NCBI GenBank assembly: GCA_002471825.1 | Contig: DKQS01000007.1 | Coordinates: 372,001-436,000 of the forward strand | From: Flavobacteriaceae bacterium UBA7302 | Lineage (GTDB): Bacteria; Bacteroidota; Bacteroidia; Flavobacteriales; Flavobacteriaceae | Reading direction: 5' to 3' | DNA length: 64,000 nt | In this document: positions 7,933-16,309 of the stretch, one piece after another | How positions within the stretch are numbered: position 1 is the stretch's first letter | How the letters are laid out: each line of letters starts with the position of its first letter | The notes under the pieces: model-generated | What the model saw: only the letters and a program-made list of their open reading frames with translations | Databases searched by the model: none | Told to the model about the DNA's origin: nothing | Position numbers and translations under genes: made by a program

Positions 7933-8481
7933 ATGAGCACATTTAATGTACCCACAAGATCAGAAGTATCCGAAAACAACCAGGTTATTTTCGACAACTT
8001 ACAAAAAGCTTTAGGCTTTGTACCCAACCTGTATGCAACCTATGCACACAGCGAAACCGCTTTACAGAACTACTTGAATTTCTCGAACGCCAAAACATCG
8101 CTTTCAGCCAAAGAAAAAGAGGTGGTGAATTTAGCCGTAAGCCAAGTAAATGAATGTATTTATTGTTTATCGGCCCACACGGCCATCGGCAAAATGAATG
8201 GTTTTACAGAGGATCAAATATTAGAGATTCGATCTGGAAGAGCCACCTTCAATACCAAGCTTGACGCTTTAGCTAGATTGGCAAAAAACATTACTGAGAA
8301 TCGAGGTAGAACCAACGAAAACGTATTGAAAGATTTCTTTTCAGCTGGTTATACCAAAGGAAATTTAATTGATGTAATTTCTTTAGTAGGAGACAAAACC
8401 ATATCCAATTACATCCATAGCACCACTCAGATTCCGGTTGATTTTCCAGTTGCCCAACCTTTAGAATTAGAAACAGTTTAA
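7933..8481 (+). CDS. Carboxymuconolactone decarboxylase/AhpD-like peroxidase-related protein
   Basis: The 182-residue protein has the AhpD core motif C75-x-x-C78-x-x-x-H82 (ECIYCLSAH), with conserved Glu upstream in LSAKEKE. AhpD-like members use this vicinal thiol pair for alkyl hydroperoxide reduction or thiol relay; true carboxymuconolactone decarboxylases lack the cysteines, so redox work is more likely. It is cytoplasmic. It sits between the small CPNCWG protein and a secreted cupredoxin-like protein under the putative AraC operator, which suggests an oxidative or electrophile stress response. Confidence 0.85.
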   Translation: MSTFNVPTRSEVSENNQVIFDNLQKALGFVPNLYATYAHSETALQNYLNFSNAKTSLSAKEKEVVNLAVSQVNECIYCLSAHTAIGKMNGFTEDQILEIRSGRATFNTKLDALARLAKNITENRGRTNENVLKDFFSAGYTKGNLIDVISLVGDKTISNYIHSTTQIPVDFPVAQPLELETV

Positions 8482-8498
8482 ACTAAAAATGAAATAAA

Positions 8499-8882
8499 AT
8501 GAAAAAATTTATCACAACACTCGTAGTCCTTGTAGCATTCATTACAAACGCCAATGCACAAGATAAAATGATGGCAGACAAATCTGTCAAAGTAGTCTCA
8601 TTAGAGCAAACCAAAGGAGAATTCACCCAGAAGAAAATCACCTTGTCAGCAGGAACTTACATTTTTGAAATTTCAAATAATAATGTCGGAAAATATGTTG
8701 GTTTTGTACTAACACCGAAAGGAAAAACATCTGCAGAAAACCACATCAAGGAAGCATATGTAAAGTCTTTGGTAAAAAACAACACCAAACAGACGTCCAA
8801 TAAAGTTACTTTAACCAAAGGAGAGTACACCTATTTCTGCCCTTTGAATAAGACTCCGCAGTATACCTTGGTAATTGAATAA
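8499..8882 (+). CDS. Secreted cupredoxin-like protein
   Basis: The 127-residue protein has a typical signal peptide (MKKFITTLVVLVAFITNANA, cleavage before Gln-Asp). The mature part is predicted beta-rich, with alternating segments such as ITLSAGTYIFEI and a C-terminal YFCPLNKTP that resembles the Cys-containing loop of cupredoxin-type folds. The canonical Met and second His ligands are not obvious, so copper binding is uncertain. It is the last gene of the AraC-linked operon and is followed by a strong terminator. Confidence 0.6.
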   Translation: MKKFITTLVVLVAFITNANAQDKMMADKSVKVVSLEQTKGEFTQKKITLSAGTYIFEISNNNVGKYVGFVLTPKGKTSAENHIKEAYVKSLVKNNTKQTSNKVTLTKGEYTYFCPLNKTPQYTLVIE

Positions 8883-8902
8883 TGAAGTCAGAAAGGTATC
8901 TT

Positions 8903-8930
8903 AAAACCCGCACCAAATAGTGCGGGTTTT
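8903..8930. terminator. Bidirectional intrinsic terminator
   Basis: Arms AAAACCCGCAC (8903-8913) and GTGCGGGTTTT (8920-8930) pair perfectly around a six-base loop. The A and T runs on both sides let it stop the plus-strand operon ending at 8882 and the minus-strand gene ending at 8936. Confidence 0.85.
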
Positions 8931-8935
8931 CAATT

Positions 8936-9742
8936 TTATTTATTCATGGCAACTCGTAATCCAGGGCCTTTAAATTCAGGTTTTACCCAGTTTCTTCCGG
9001 CACTTCTTGTGTGCCAGGGATCGGAATAAAAACTTGCCCCTCGACCAACTTTATGGGTTCCTTTGGTGGGGCCTTTCGGATTGGTAACTGTTCCTTCTTC
9101 ATAATCTCCATACCAATCACTTACCCACTCCCAAACATTGCCATTAATATCATGAACTCCAAGTTTATTGGGTAGATAATTTCCCACCGGAGAACTGCCT
9201 GCATAACCGTCGTTATATCCTTTCCAAATTCTTGATTTCGACCAGGATTTGTTCTCCTGAATCAGCGCTTCATCAGCAAGGTTCTCATTGATTTTAAGGC
9301 TTTTTTCATCAAAGGGATAAATACCTTTTTCTCCTCCATTTCGAACAACATATTCAAACTCAGCCTCCGTTAGAAATCGAAATTTTTTACCCGTTTGATC
9401 GGAGAGCCAATTGATATAAGCTTCGGCATCATACCATGATACATTCATGATGGGATGATTGTCTATCCAACCCCAATTGGGAGCTTTTGGCATAGCTCTT
9501 TTTGTAGCTTCACAAAATTGATGGTATTGTTTTACGGTAATTTCAAACTTCCCAACGTAAAAGTCGTCCAACTGAACTTTATGAACAGGTTTTTCGTCTC
9601 CCTCTCCATCGGCATCTCCCATCAGGAAAGAGCCACCTTTGATCAAAACAAGTTCTGGAATATCGATTTCTTCTTGCAGAGAATCTTGAAAAGTTAAGTT
9701 CAAAAATAGGAGGAAAAGGCTACAGAAAATTTTGGCTTTCAT
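8936..9742 (-). CDS. SUMF1/FGE-sulfatase-fold secreted protein lacking catalytic cysteines
   Basis: The 268-residue protein has an N-terminal hydrophobic signal and then the formylglycine-generating-enzyme fold: LVLIKGGSFLMG at the domain start, NVSWYDAEAYINW, FLTEAEFEYV, DINGNVWEWVSDWY and the closing R-S-A-G-R-N. The two cysteines that true FGE uses sit in the region that here reads RGASFYSDPWHTRSAGRNW, and neither is present. It should therefore not be able to convert sulfatase Cys to formylglycine; other members of this fold bind ligands or do different chemistry. It probably acts in the periplasm or outside the cell. Confidence 0.8.
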   Translation of the reverse strand: MKAKIFCSLFLLFLNLTFQDSLQEEIDIPELVLIKGGSFLMGDADGEGDEKPVHKVQLDDFYVGKFEITVKQYHQFCEATKRAMPKAPNWGWIDNHPIMNVSWYDAEAYINWLSDQTGKKFRFLTEAEFEYVVRNGGEKGIYPFDEKSLKINENLADEALIQENKSWSKSRIWKGYNDGYAGSSPVGNYLPNKLGVHDINGNVWEWVSDWYGDYEEGTVTNPKGPTKGTHKVGRGASFYSDPWHTRSAGRNWVKPEFKGPGLRVAMNK

Positions 9743-9836
9743 GTTTGGCTGATTGAAAACCTAAAGGTATCATTTGTAACTATATGAAAATGAGAAGGAA
9801 ACGTTAAATTTGAAATGCGTAATCCACAGGAGAACC

Positions 9837-11120
9837 TTAGGAAGCAATGGTATGAAGCGCGGCAACCAAATCATCAATGTCCTTCTTGGTAATGTAGATG
9901 GCGAAAGAAAATCGCAGGGCATTCAAATACAATCCGCTCATAGGTCTGCAGTCGATTCCATAGGTATCGAACAATTCTTTTTTGACTTGCCGAACGTCTT
10001 TTCCTACCACTTCAACAACTTGAATGGCGGCCGACAAATCATCTGATTTAGGTGTTTTAAACCGGACTTTATCATTATTCTCCAATTTCGATCGGAAGTA
10101 GTTTTTAAGTTCGAAAGATCTGTCGTGTATTTTTTGCTTTCCAATCGAATTCAGAAAATCAATACTTGCACCCAAGCCTAAAAATTCAGGAAGGTTTCGG
10201 GTATTGTAATTTTCTAACCTACGGATCGATGTATCCTTATGTCCTCGACAAACAATCAGGGGTTTTAAGTGTTTTTGACTTTCTTTTCTAGCATAAAATA
10301 CACCAACGCCTTTGGGTGAAAACAACCACTTGTGTGAGCTCGCTGTGTAAAAGTCACAACCCAGCTCATGAAGATCAATATTAAACATTCCGGCAGATTG
10401 TGCTCCATCAACGGCAACTAATATTCCTTTTTTATGGGCGATTTCAGAAATTTCTTTAATTGGGAAAATCATTCCGTTGGTATTCACGATATGGCACAAC
10501 GAAATCACTTTGGTTTTTGGGGTAATCGCTTTTCTATAAAGATCGACAATAGCTTCTTTTGATTTTGGAAGGTTCGGAACAGATACTTTCGTCAACTTTA
10601 TTCCTTTTTCTACTTGCCACACTTCCCAAGGAATCCGTGCACTGGTGTGATCATGATTGGAAATAAGAACTTCATCCCCTTTTTGGAAATCGAAACTCTT
10701 GGCGATGAGATTCATCCCCTCGGTGGTGTTGTGAGTAATGGCAATTTCTTCCTTATCCACCGAAAAATAGTCGGCAACAGCAAGTCGGGTTTTTTCTTTT
10801 TCGTCAGTCCAACCACCCCACATATACTTGGATGGAAAATCATCTAAAATGTCTCGGAATTCGTTGGTTGCTTTTCTGATGGGAATCGCGGAGGACCCAA
10901 GGGAAGCATTATTAAAATATCGAACTCCCGCTGCAAATCGAAATTGGTTTTTTACCTTCTCCCAAAATGCTTCTGAAGCATCGTCTTTCAGGTTGATAAA
11001 CTGCTGGTTGTTTTCCTTTAAATTTAATGTTAGGTTTGCCCCAAAAGTCGGATACAGCGATAAGCCTGCAACCCCAGCCGTCAATGATTGTAAGAACTTT
11101 CTTCTATCGGTTTGCGCCAT
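9837..11120 (-). CDS. Tat-exported class V aminotransferase-fold PLP enzyme
   Basis: The 427-residue protein begins with a twin-arginine signal (DRRKFLQSLTAG followed by a hydrophobic stretch), so a folded, cofactor-loaded enzyme should be exported. The body is a class V aminotransferase/cysteine-desulfurase fold: THNTTEG (phosphate loop), VDGAQS with PLP-contacting Asp238, and SSHKW with the Schiff-base Lys264. It resembles the isopenicillin-N-epimerase-like branch, so it could be a racemase/epimerase, lyase or desulfurase. It lies 4 bases downstream of the Xaa-Pro aminopeptidase gene and is probably co-transcribed with it. Confidence 0.82.
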   Translation of the reverse strand: MAQTDRRKFLQSLTAGVAGLSLYPTFGANLTLNLKENNQQFINLKDDASEAFWEKVKNQFRFAAGVRYFNNASLGSSAIPIRKATNEFRDILDDFPSKYMWGGWTDEKEKTRLAVADYFSVDKEEIAITHNTTEGMNLIAKSFDFQKGDEVLISNHDHTSARIPWEVWQVEKGIKLTKVSVPNLPKSKEAIVDLYRKAITPKTKVISLCHIVNTNGMIFPIKEISEIAHKKGILVAVDGAQSAGMFNIDLHELGCDFYTASSHKWLFSPKGVGVFYARKESQKHLKPLIVCRGHKDTSIRRLENYNTRNLPEFLGLGASIDFLNSIGKQKIHDRSFELKNYFRSKLENNDKVRFKTPKSDDLSAAIQVVEVVGKDVRQVKKELFDTYGIDCRPMSGLYLNALRFSFAIYITKKDIDDLVAALHTIAS

Positions 11121-11124
11121 TTGA

Positions 11125-12417
11125 TTAGGAATTCATCAATTCCTCAATTTCATCGGCTTCAATTGGAATGTTGCCCATTAAATTGAAAGGCTCTCCTTGA
11201 CTTTGAACCACCACATCGTCTTCCAATCGAACTCCGAATCCTTCATCTGGAATGTAAATTCCAGGTTCAACGGTAAAGACCATATTTGCTTCGATCGGTT
11301 CGTATAACAATCCGTAATCATGGGTGTCCAATCCGATATGATGGGAAGTTCCGTGCATAAAGTACTTCTTATAAGCCGGCCATTTCGGATCTTCATTTTG
11401 TACATCGGCTTTGTCAATGAGTCCTAGACCTAGAAGTTCGGAAGTCATTAATTTGCCGACTTCTACGTGATATTCTTTCCAAAAAGCCCCAGGAACTAGT
11501 AATTTGGTTGCCTCATTTTTTACTCGCAATACCGCGTTGTAAACATCTTTTTGTCGTTGGGTATACCTTCCTGAAACCGGTATGGTTCTAGACAAATCAC
11601 TTTTATAATTGGCATATTCTGCAGCAATATCAAACAAGATCAAGTCGCCCTCCTTACATTGCTGGTTGTTTTCAATGTAATGCAAAACATTGGCGTTGTT
11701 TCCTGACGCAATAATGGGTGTATAGGCAAATCCTTTGGATCTATTTCTAACAAATTCATGCAACAATTCGGCCTCAATTTCATATTCCCAAACTCCGGGC
11801 TTTACAAAGGACAAAATTCTTCGGAAACCTTTTTCGGTAATGTTACAAGCGTGCTGCATTAAATCAAGCTCGATTTGATCTTTCACAGAACGTAAACGTT
11901 GAAGAATCGGATTACTCTTAGCAACTGAGTGTCCGGGATATTTGGCCAATAACCACTTAGTGAATCGGTCTTCTCGTGTTTCTGTTTCCACATTGGCACG
12001 GTAATGTTCATTGGTGTTGATATAGAAGGTATCGCAGTAGGTACTCATTTCAAAAATTACCTTCTCCAAATCTTGCAACCAATAAACAGTTTTAATTCCG
12101 CTGGTGGTAAAAGCCGCTTCCTTGGTCAATTTTTCTCCTTCCCAAACAGCGATATGCTCATTGGTTTCTCTCAGGAATAACACCTCTCTCAATTCCTCAT
12201 TCGGACAATCTGGGAAAAGCACCAGAACACTTTCTTCCTGATCTACTCCACTTAAATAAAAGATATCTCGATGTTGCTCAAAGGGCATGGTACTATCCGC
12301 GCTGATGGGATAGATGTCATTCGAGTTAAAAACAGCCATGCTATTTGGCTTCATTTGAGCAGCAAAATTCTTTCTGTTTTTTACAAATAGTGATGAATCA
12401 ATAGGAAGATATTTCAT
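11125..12417 (-). CDS. Xaa-Pro aminopeptidase (M24B, aminopeptidase P type)
   Basis: The 430-residue protein has the two-domain layout of aminopeptidase P: an N-terminal creatinase-like domain (to about residue 175) and a C-terminal pita-bread domain. Metal ligands are visible as Asp263 and Asp274 in LFDIAAEYANYKSDLSRT, a His in GTSHHIGLD, and Glu residues in TVEPGIYIP and RLEDDV. It removes N-terminal residues that precede proline. There is no signal peptide, so it is cytoplasmic, unlike the Tat-exported enzyme encoded 4 bases downstream. Confidence 0.92.
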   Translation of the reverse strand: MKYLPIDSSLFVKNRKNFAAQMKPNSMAVFNSNDIYPISADSTMPFEQHRDIFYLSGVDQEESVLVLFPDCPNEELREVLFLRETNEHIAVWEGEKLTKEAAFTTSGIKTVYWLQDLEKVIFEMSTYCDTFYINTNEHYRANVETETREDRFTKWLLAKYPGHSVAKSNPILQRLRSVKDQIELDLMQHACNITEKGFRRILSFVKPGVWEYEIEAELLHEFVRNRSKGFAYTPIIASGNNANVLHYIENNQQCKEGDLILFDIAAEYANYKSDLSRTIPVSGRYTQRQKDVYNAVLRVKNEATKLLVPGAFWKEYHVEVGKLMTSELLGLGLIDKADVQNEDPKWPAYKKYFMHGTSHHIGLDTHDYGLLYEPIEANMVFTVEPGIYIPDEGFGVRLEDDVVVQSQGEPFNLMGNIPIEADEIEELMNS

Positions 12418-12461
12418 AATTAATATGTGTTAGACAAACAAAGTTAGGAATATATATAGTC

Positions 12462-12488
12462 AAAAAAAAGACTGCTATTACGCAGTCT
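12462..12488 (-). terminator. Intrinsic terminator after the GlsB-like gene
   Basis: AGACTGC (12469-12475) and GCAGTCT (12482-12488) form a 7-bp stem with a six-base loop. On the minus strand it is followed by eight T residues (complement of 12462-12469). It stops the gene ending at 12518. Confidence 0.75.
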
Positions 12489-12517
12489 GAAAAATAGTTT
12501 TTTACACTTGATTTTTC

Positions 12518-12766
12518 TTAGCGGCCTCGCCTGAAAAGACCTACAATAAACAATATTAAAACGGCACCGGCAGCACTGCGGATGATGTCACTTATCCAGC
12601 CACTTCCAATGGAAATACCTAAATAACCGAATGCCCAACTTCCAACAAAACCACCTGCAATACCAAGGATGATATTCACAATTAAACCAAAGCCGTTGTC
12701 ACGCATTAAAACATCTGCGATGTAACCGGCAATTGCACCAATAATGACGATGTATAAAATATCCAT
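12518..12766 (-). CDS. GlsB/YeaQ/YmgE-family small membrane protein
   Basis: The 82-residue protein has three hydrophobic, glycine-rich helices: IVIIGAIAGYIAD, LIVNIILGIAGGFVGSWAF and the C-terminal GAVLILFIVGLF. These match the transglycosylase-associated (GlsB/YeaQ/YmgE) stress-response membrane proteins. The exact function of the family is not established; it is often linked to envelope or general stress. It is a single-gene unit with its own terminator, convergent toward pepP-like transcription and divergent from the Asp-box protein. Confidence 0.85.
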   Translation of the reverse strand: MDILYIVIIGAIAGYIADVLMRDNGFGLIVNIILGIAGGFVGSWAFGYLGISIGSGWISDIIRSAAGAVLILFIVGLFRRGR

Positions 12767-12886
12767 ATAAAATAGTTTTTAGTTGATTTACTCTAGCTAA
12801 TTTAAAAAAATATGGCTAATTATTCGAGTCTTTTAAATACTTCTTATTTTTACGAGAAATCTAAACTTAGATCAAACTTTTTACTC

Positions 12887-15694
12887 ATGAAAAAACTTAC
12901 CCTTTTAACACTATTCTTCATTGCCTTCCAGTTGAATTCTCAAAATCAGCCCACAAGTGCTGAGGCTGTGAAGCAATCGCTTGAAAAGAAGAAAGAAATG
13001 CAGCAAGCTTCGCTGGTAAAAAATGTTGGATTCACCAATATAGGACCTACAATTATGAGTGGTCGTGTGGCCGATGTGGATGTGAATCCGGAGAACCCAA
13101 CCGAATTTTATGTAGGCTATGCATCTGGAGGGTTGTGGTATACCAATAACAATGGAACGACCTTTACCCCAGTGATGGATAATTCGCCAACACAAAACAT
13201 TGGGGATATTGCTGTCGATTGGAAAAACGGTACAATTTGGGTAGGAACTGGTGAGAAAAACTCTTCCCGATCTTCTTATGCCGGAATCGGAATTCTAAAA
13301 TCCACGGACAAAGGCAAATCATGGCAAAACATGGGCTTGTTAGACTCGCATCATGTGAGTAGAATTTTAATCAATCCGAAAAATCCGGATGAAGTAGTAC
13401 TTGGTGTCATTGGTCATTTGTATTCTGCCAATGAAGAGCGCGGTATTTTCAAAACGACTGATGGAGGTAAGACGTGGAACAACATGTTGTTCATCAACAA
13501 AGACACAGGTATTATCGATATCGCACACGCCCCTGGAAATTTTTCTGTCATGTATGCGGCTTCTTGGGAGAGAGAAAGACAAGCATGGAATTTTGACGGA
13601 GACGGAAAGAATTCGGCCATCTACAAAAGTACAGATGGTGGAAATTCTTGGAATAAAATTGCTGATTCAAGTGGCTTTCCTACTGGAGACGGTGTTGGAC
13701 GTATTGGCTTGGCAGTATACGATGAAAATACGGTATATGCATTGCACGATAGCCAGTTTAGAAGACCAAAATCCAAAGAAACAAAAAAGACGGATGCTCT
13801 TAGCAAAGATGACTTCAAATCCATGAGTTCGGAAGACTTCCTAAAGTTGGATAATAAAAAGCTAAACACCTATTTAAAAACTTATGGCTTTCAGGAAAAG
13901 TATCGTGCTGAGAATGTGAAGCAGATGGTAAAAGTAGGAACGGTGAAACCTGCAGACTTGGCGAAATATCTTGAAAATGTTAATGCCGTCACTTTCGATA
14001 CACAAGTAATCGGTGCTGAGGTTTTTAAAACAACCAATGGAGGAAAGACTTGGAAGAAGACCCATAAAAATTACTTGAATGGGGTGTATTCATCCTATGG
14101 TTATTACTTTGGTGAGATTCGTGTAGACCCTCAAGATGTCGATAAGATTTACGTAATGGGTGTGCCCGTTATCAAATCGGCAGATGGAGGAAAATCCTTC
14201 GTTTCAATCAGCAGAGAGAACGTTCACTCAGATCATCAAGCCATGTGGGTAAACCCATACAAATCCGGACATATTTTAAACGGAAATGATGGAGGGTTGA
14301 ACATGACCTATGATGATGGGGAAAGCTGGATCAAATTGAACAGCCCTTCTGTTGGACAGTTTTATTCGATTTATGCAGACAATCAAAAAAATTACAAGGT
14401 GTATGGCGGATTGCAAGACAATGGTGTTTGGACGGCTTCTCACAATGCTCGTATGAACAAACGTTGGCATTCCTCAGGTCAAAACCCATATCAAAGCATT
14501 ATGGGAGGAGATGGAATGCAAGTGCAGGTTGACGATCGCAATCCGAACATTGTATACACTGGTTTTCAATTCGGAAATTACTTCCGATTGAATTTAGAGA
14601 CGAGAGCTAGAAAGTACATTCAACCAAAACATACCTTGGGAGAAAATCCGTATCGATTCAACTGGCAGACGCCTATTTTGTTGTCGAAACACAATCAAGA
14701 TATTTTATACTTAGGTGGAAACAAATTGCACCGCAGCCTTAATCAAGGCGACACTTGGGAAACCATTTCGGGCGATTTAACCACTGGAGGTAAAAAAGGA
14801 AATGTGGCCTATGGAACCTTGACAACCATTGCTGAGAGTCCATTTCAATTTGGCTTGTTATACGTTGGATCGGATGATGGCTATGTTCATGTTTCAAAGA
14901 ACGGTGGAGGTAGCTGGACGCGCATTTCAAACAACTTGCCGGCCGACCTATGGGTGTCAAGAGTACTGGCTTCTGCACACAAAAAAGAACGCGTTTATGT
15001 AGCTTTAAACGGATACCGAACAGACGATTTCAATACCTACATTTATGTTTCTGAAGACTATGGTAACAGTTGGAAATTGATTTCTGGAAACATCCCGATT
15101 TCGCCAGTAAATGTAATCAAAGAAGATCCTGCAAATGCCAATGTATTGTATGTTGGAACTGACAACGGATTGTACGTTTCATTGAACAGAGGAAAATCAT
15201 GGGAAGCTTTTTCAAAAAATTTACCAAACGTGGCTGTTCATGACTTGGTGATTCAGCCAAAAGCAAAACACTTGGTGATTGGTACTCACGGTAGAAGTAT
15301 TTATCGAGCAGATATTAGTGCATTGCAACAAATGGATGATGCGGTGCTTCAAAAAGACCATCATGTATTTGCTGTAAAAAGTATTAGATATTCTTCCAAC
15401 TGGGGAAGATCTCGTAGCCAATGGAGGGCAGCAAGCACACCTAATGTGAGCATTCCTTTCTATGCGAAGAAAAAAGGAGCGGTTGCTGTATCTGTATACA
15501 AAGGCGATGTTTTAGTGCACTCTGAAAGATTTGCGGCGGATGCAGGCTACAACGAATTTGATTATGATTTATCCGTTACAGCCAAAGCGGCCAAAAAAGG
15601 AGCACGAAAAGCGCAAAACGGAAAAATATATTTGACCAAAGGAAGCTATAAAGTGAAGGTAGGAAACTCCGAACAAACCTTTAAAGTTCGATAA
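12887..15694 (+). CDS. Secreted Vps10/sortilin-like Asp-box beta-propeller protein
   Basis: From the ATG at 12887 the protein has 935 residues, a signal peptide (MKKLTLLTLFFIAFQLNSQ) and about ten Asp-box motifs of the form S/T-x-D-x-G-x-x-W, for example STDKGKSW, TTDGGKTW, STDGGNSW, TTNGGKTW, NQGDTW, KNGGGSW, SEDYGNSW and LNRGKSW. This pattern marks the ten-bladed Vps10/sortilin propeller group often annotated as glycosyl hydrolase in Bacteroidota; no hydrolase active site is evident. A Lys-rich insertion lies near residues 285-350. It probably binds peptide or glycan at the surface or outside. The ATG at 12812 would put 25 residues before the signal peptide, so it was rejected. Confidence 0.82.
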   Translation: MKKLTLLTLFFIAFQLNSQNQPTSAEAVKQSLEKKKEMQQASLVKNVGFTNIGPTIMSGRVADVDVNPENPTEFYVGYASGGLWYTNNNGTTFTPVMDNSPTQNIGDIAVDWKNGTIWVGTGEKNSSRSSYAGIGILKSTDKGKSWQNMGLLDSHHVSRILINPKNPDEVVLGVIGHLYSANEERGIFKTTDGGKTWNNMLFINKDTGIIDIAHAPGNFSVMYAASWERERQAWNFDGDGKNSAIYKSTDGGNSWNKIADSSGFPTGDGVGRIGLAVYDENTVYALHDSQFRRPKSKETKKTDALSKDDFKSMSSEDFLKLDNKKLNTYLKTYGFQEKYRAENVKQMVKVGTVKPADLAKYLENVNAVTFDTQVIGAEVFKTTNGGKTWKKTHKNYLNGVYSSYGYYFGEIRVDPQDVDKIYVMGVPVIKSADGGKSFVSISRENVHSDHQAMWVNPYKSGHILNGNDGGLNMTYDDGESWIKLNSPSVGQFYSIYADNQKNYKVYGGLQDNGVWTASHNARMNKRWHSSGQNPYQSIMGGDGMQVQVDDRNPNIVYTGFQFGNYFRLNLETRARKYIQPKHTLGENPYRFNWQTPILLSKHNQDILYLGGNKLHRSLNQGDTWETISGDLTTGGKKGNVAYGTLTTIAESPFQFGLLYVGSDDGYVHVSKNGGGSWTRISNNLPADLWVSRVLASAHKKERVYVALNGYRTDDFNTYIYVSEDYGNSWKLISGNIPISPVNVIKEDPANANVLYVGTDNGLYVSLNRGKSWEAFSKNLPNVAVHDLVIQPKAKHLVIGTHGRSIYRADISALQQMDDAVLQKDHHVFAVKSIRYSSNWGRSRSQWRAASTPNVSIPFYAKKKGAVAVSVYKGDVLVHSERFAADAGYNEFDYDLSVTAKAAKKGARKAQNGKIYLTKGSYKVKVGNSEQTFKVR

Positions 15695-15697
15695 TTA

Positions 15698-16309
15698 ATG
15701 AGATATGGAATTCTCCTTTTCGTGTTGATTAGTTTGCCTTGTCAAGGTCAGACTCGAAAGGGGTTTTTCCAACTATCAGGACCCAAACGCACTTGGGTTA
15801 TTTTCCATCCATTTAAAGCTGAGAAGGCATTTCAAGTCTCAAAAGAAACCAATCGCGTTGCCGATTCCATAGCCAATTCTCATTTATTAGATGGTGATAA
15901 AGCAGGTGGACAAGTAGATGCTTTTCGACATGCTTATTGGATGGCAAGATTGCACCAAGAAATTGGAAAATCTGCTGCAGAGTCCTTAGGGAAAGCTCAT
16001 GAAAGAGAGAATTATCTCACCTTTAAAAAAGGAGGTTTGGAAGACGGCATTTTACCCGATAAGATTTCTTCTGACATGGATTTGTGGAACAATCAAGTAG
16101 GATTGTCTTTGGTGTCACGCGGGTCAAAAGTTTCAAAAACGGGATTGATCTACAGAATTGTCAATGCCATCCATCAGGGGAAAATGAAGATCATCAAAAA
16201 AGATGAAAAGGGAAGGTTTCTAACCTGTAAAGACAAATTGATTTCTGAAAAATCCTTGATTGGAAAATGGAAGAATAAGAAATGCTTAATTCCGTCTAAT
16301 GAGAATTAA
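15698..16309 (+). CDS. Secreted DUF6973-like protein
   Basis: The 203-residue protein has a signal peptide ending at QGQ and a conserved core with GGQVDAFRHAYWMARL, a following AHE, and DLWNNQVG. The His, Asp/Glu and paired Asn residues resemble the DUF6973 domain, whose activity I cannot name. It starts 3 bases after the Asp-box gene and overlaps the glycosyltransferase gene by 11 bases, so translation is probably coupled. Confidence 0.65.
   Translation: MRYGILLFVLISLPCQGQTRKGFFQLSGPKRTWVIFHPFKAEKAFQVSKETNRVADSIANSHLLDGDKAGGQVDAFRHAYWMARLHQEIGKSAAESLGKAHERENYLTFKKGGLEDGILPDKISSDMDLWNNQVGLSLVSRGSKVSKTGLIYRIVNAIHQGKMKIIKKDEKGRFLTCKDKLISEKSLIGKWKNKKCLIPSNEN

Noticed and set aside
10614..11124. 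Plus-strand ORFs opposite the aminotransferase gene
   Set aside because: They are antisense shadows of a well-supported gene with clear PLP motifs and have no promoter or domain.
12812..12886. Upstream ATG for the Asp-box protein
   Set aside because: It would put 25 residues before a normal signal peptide starting at 12887.
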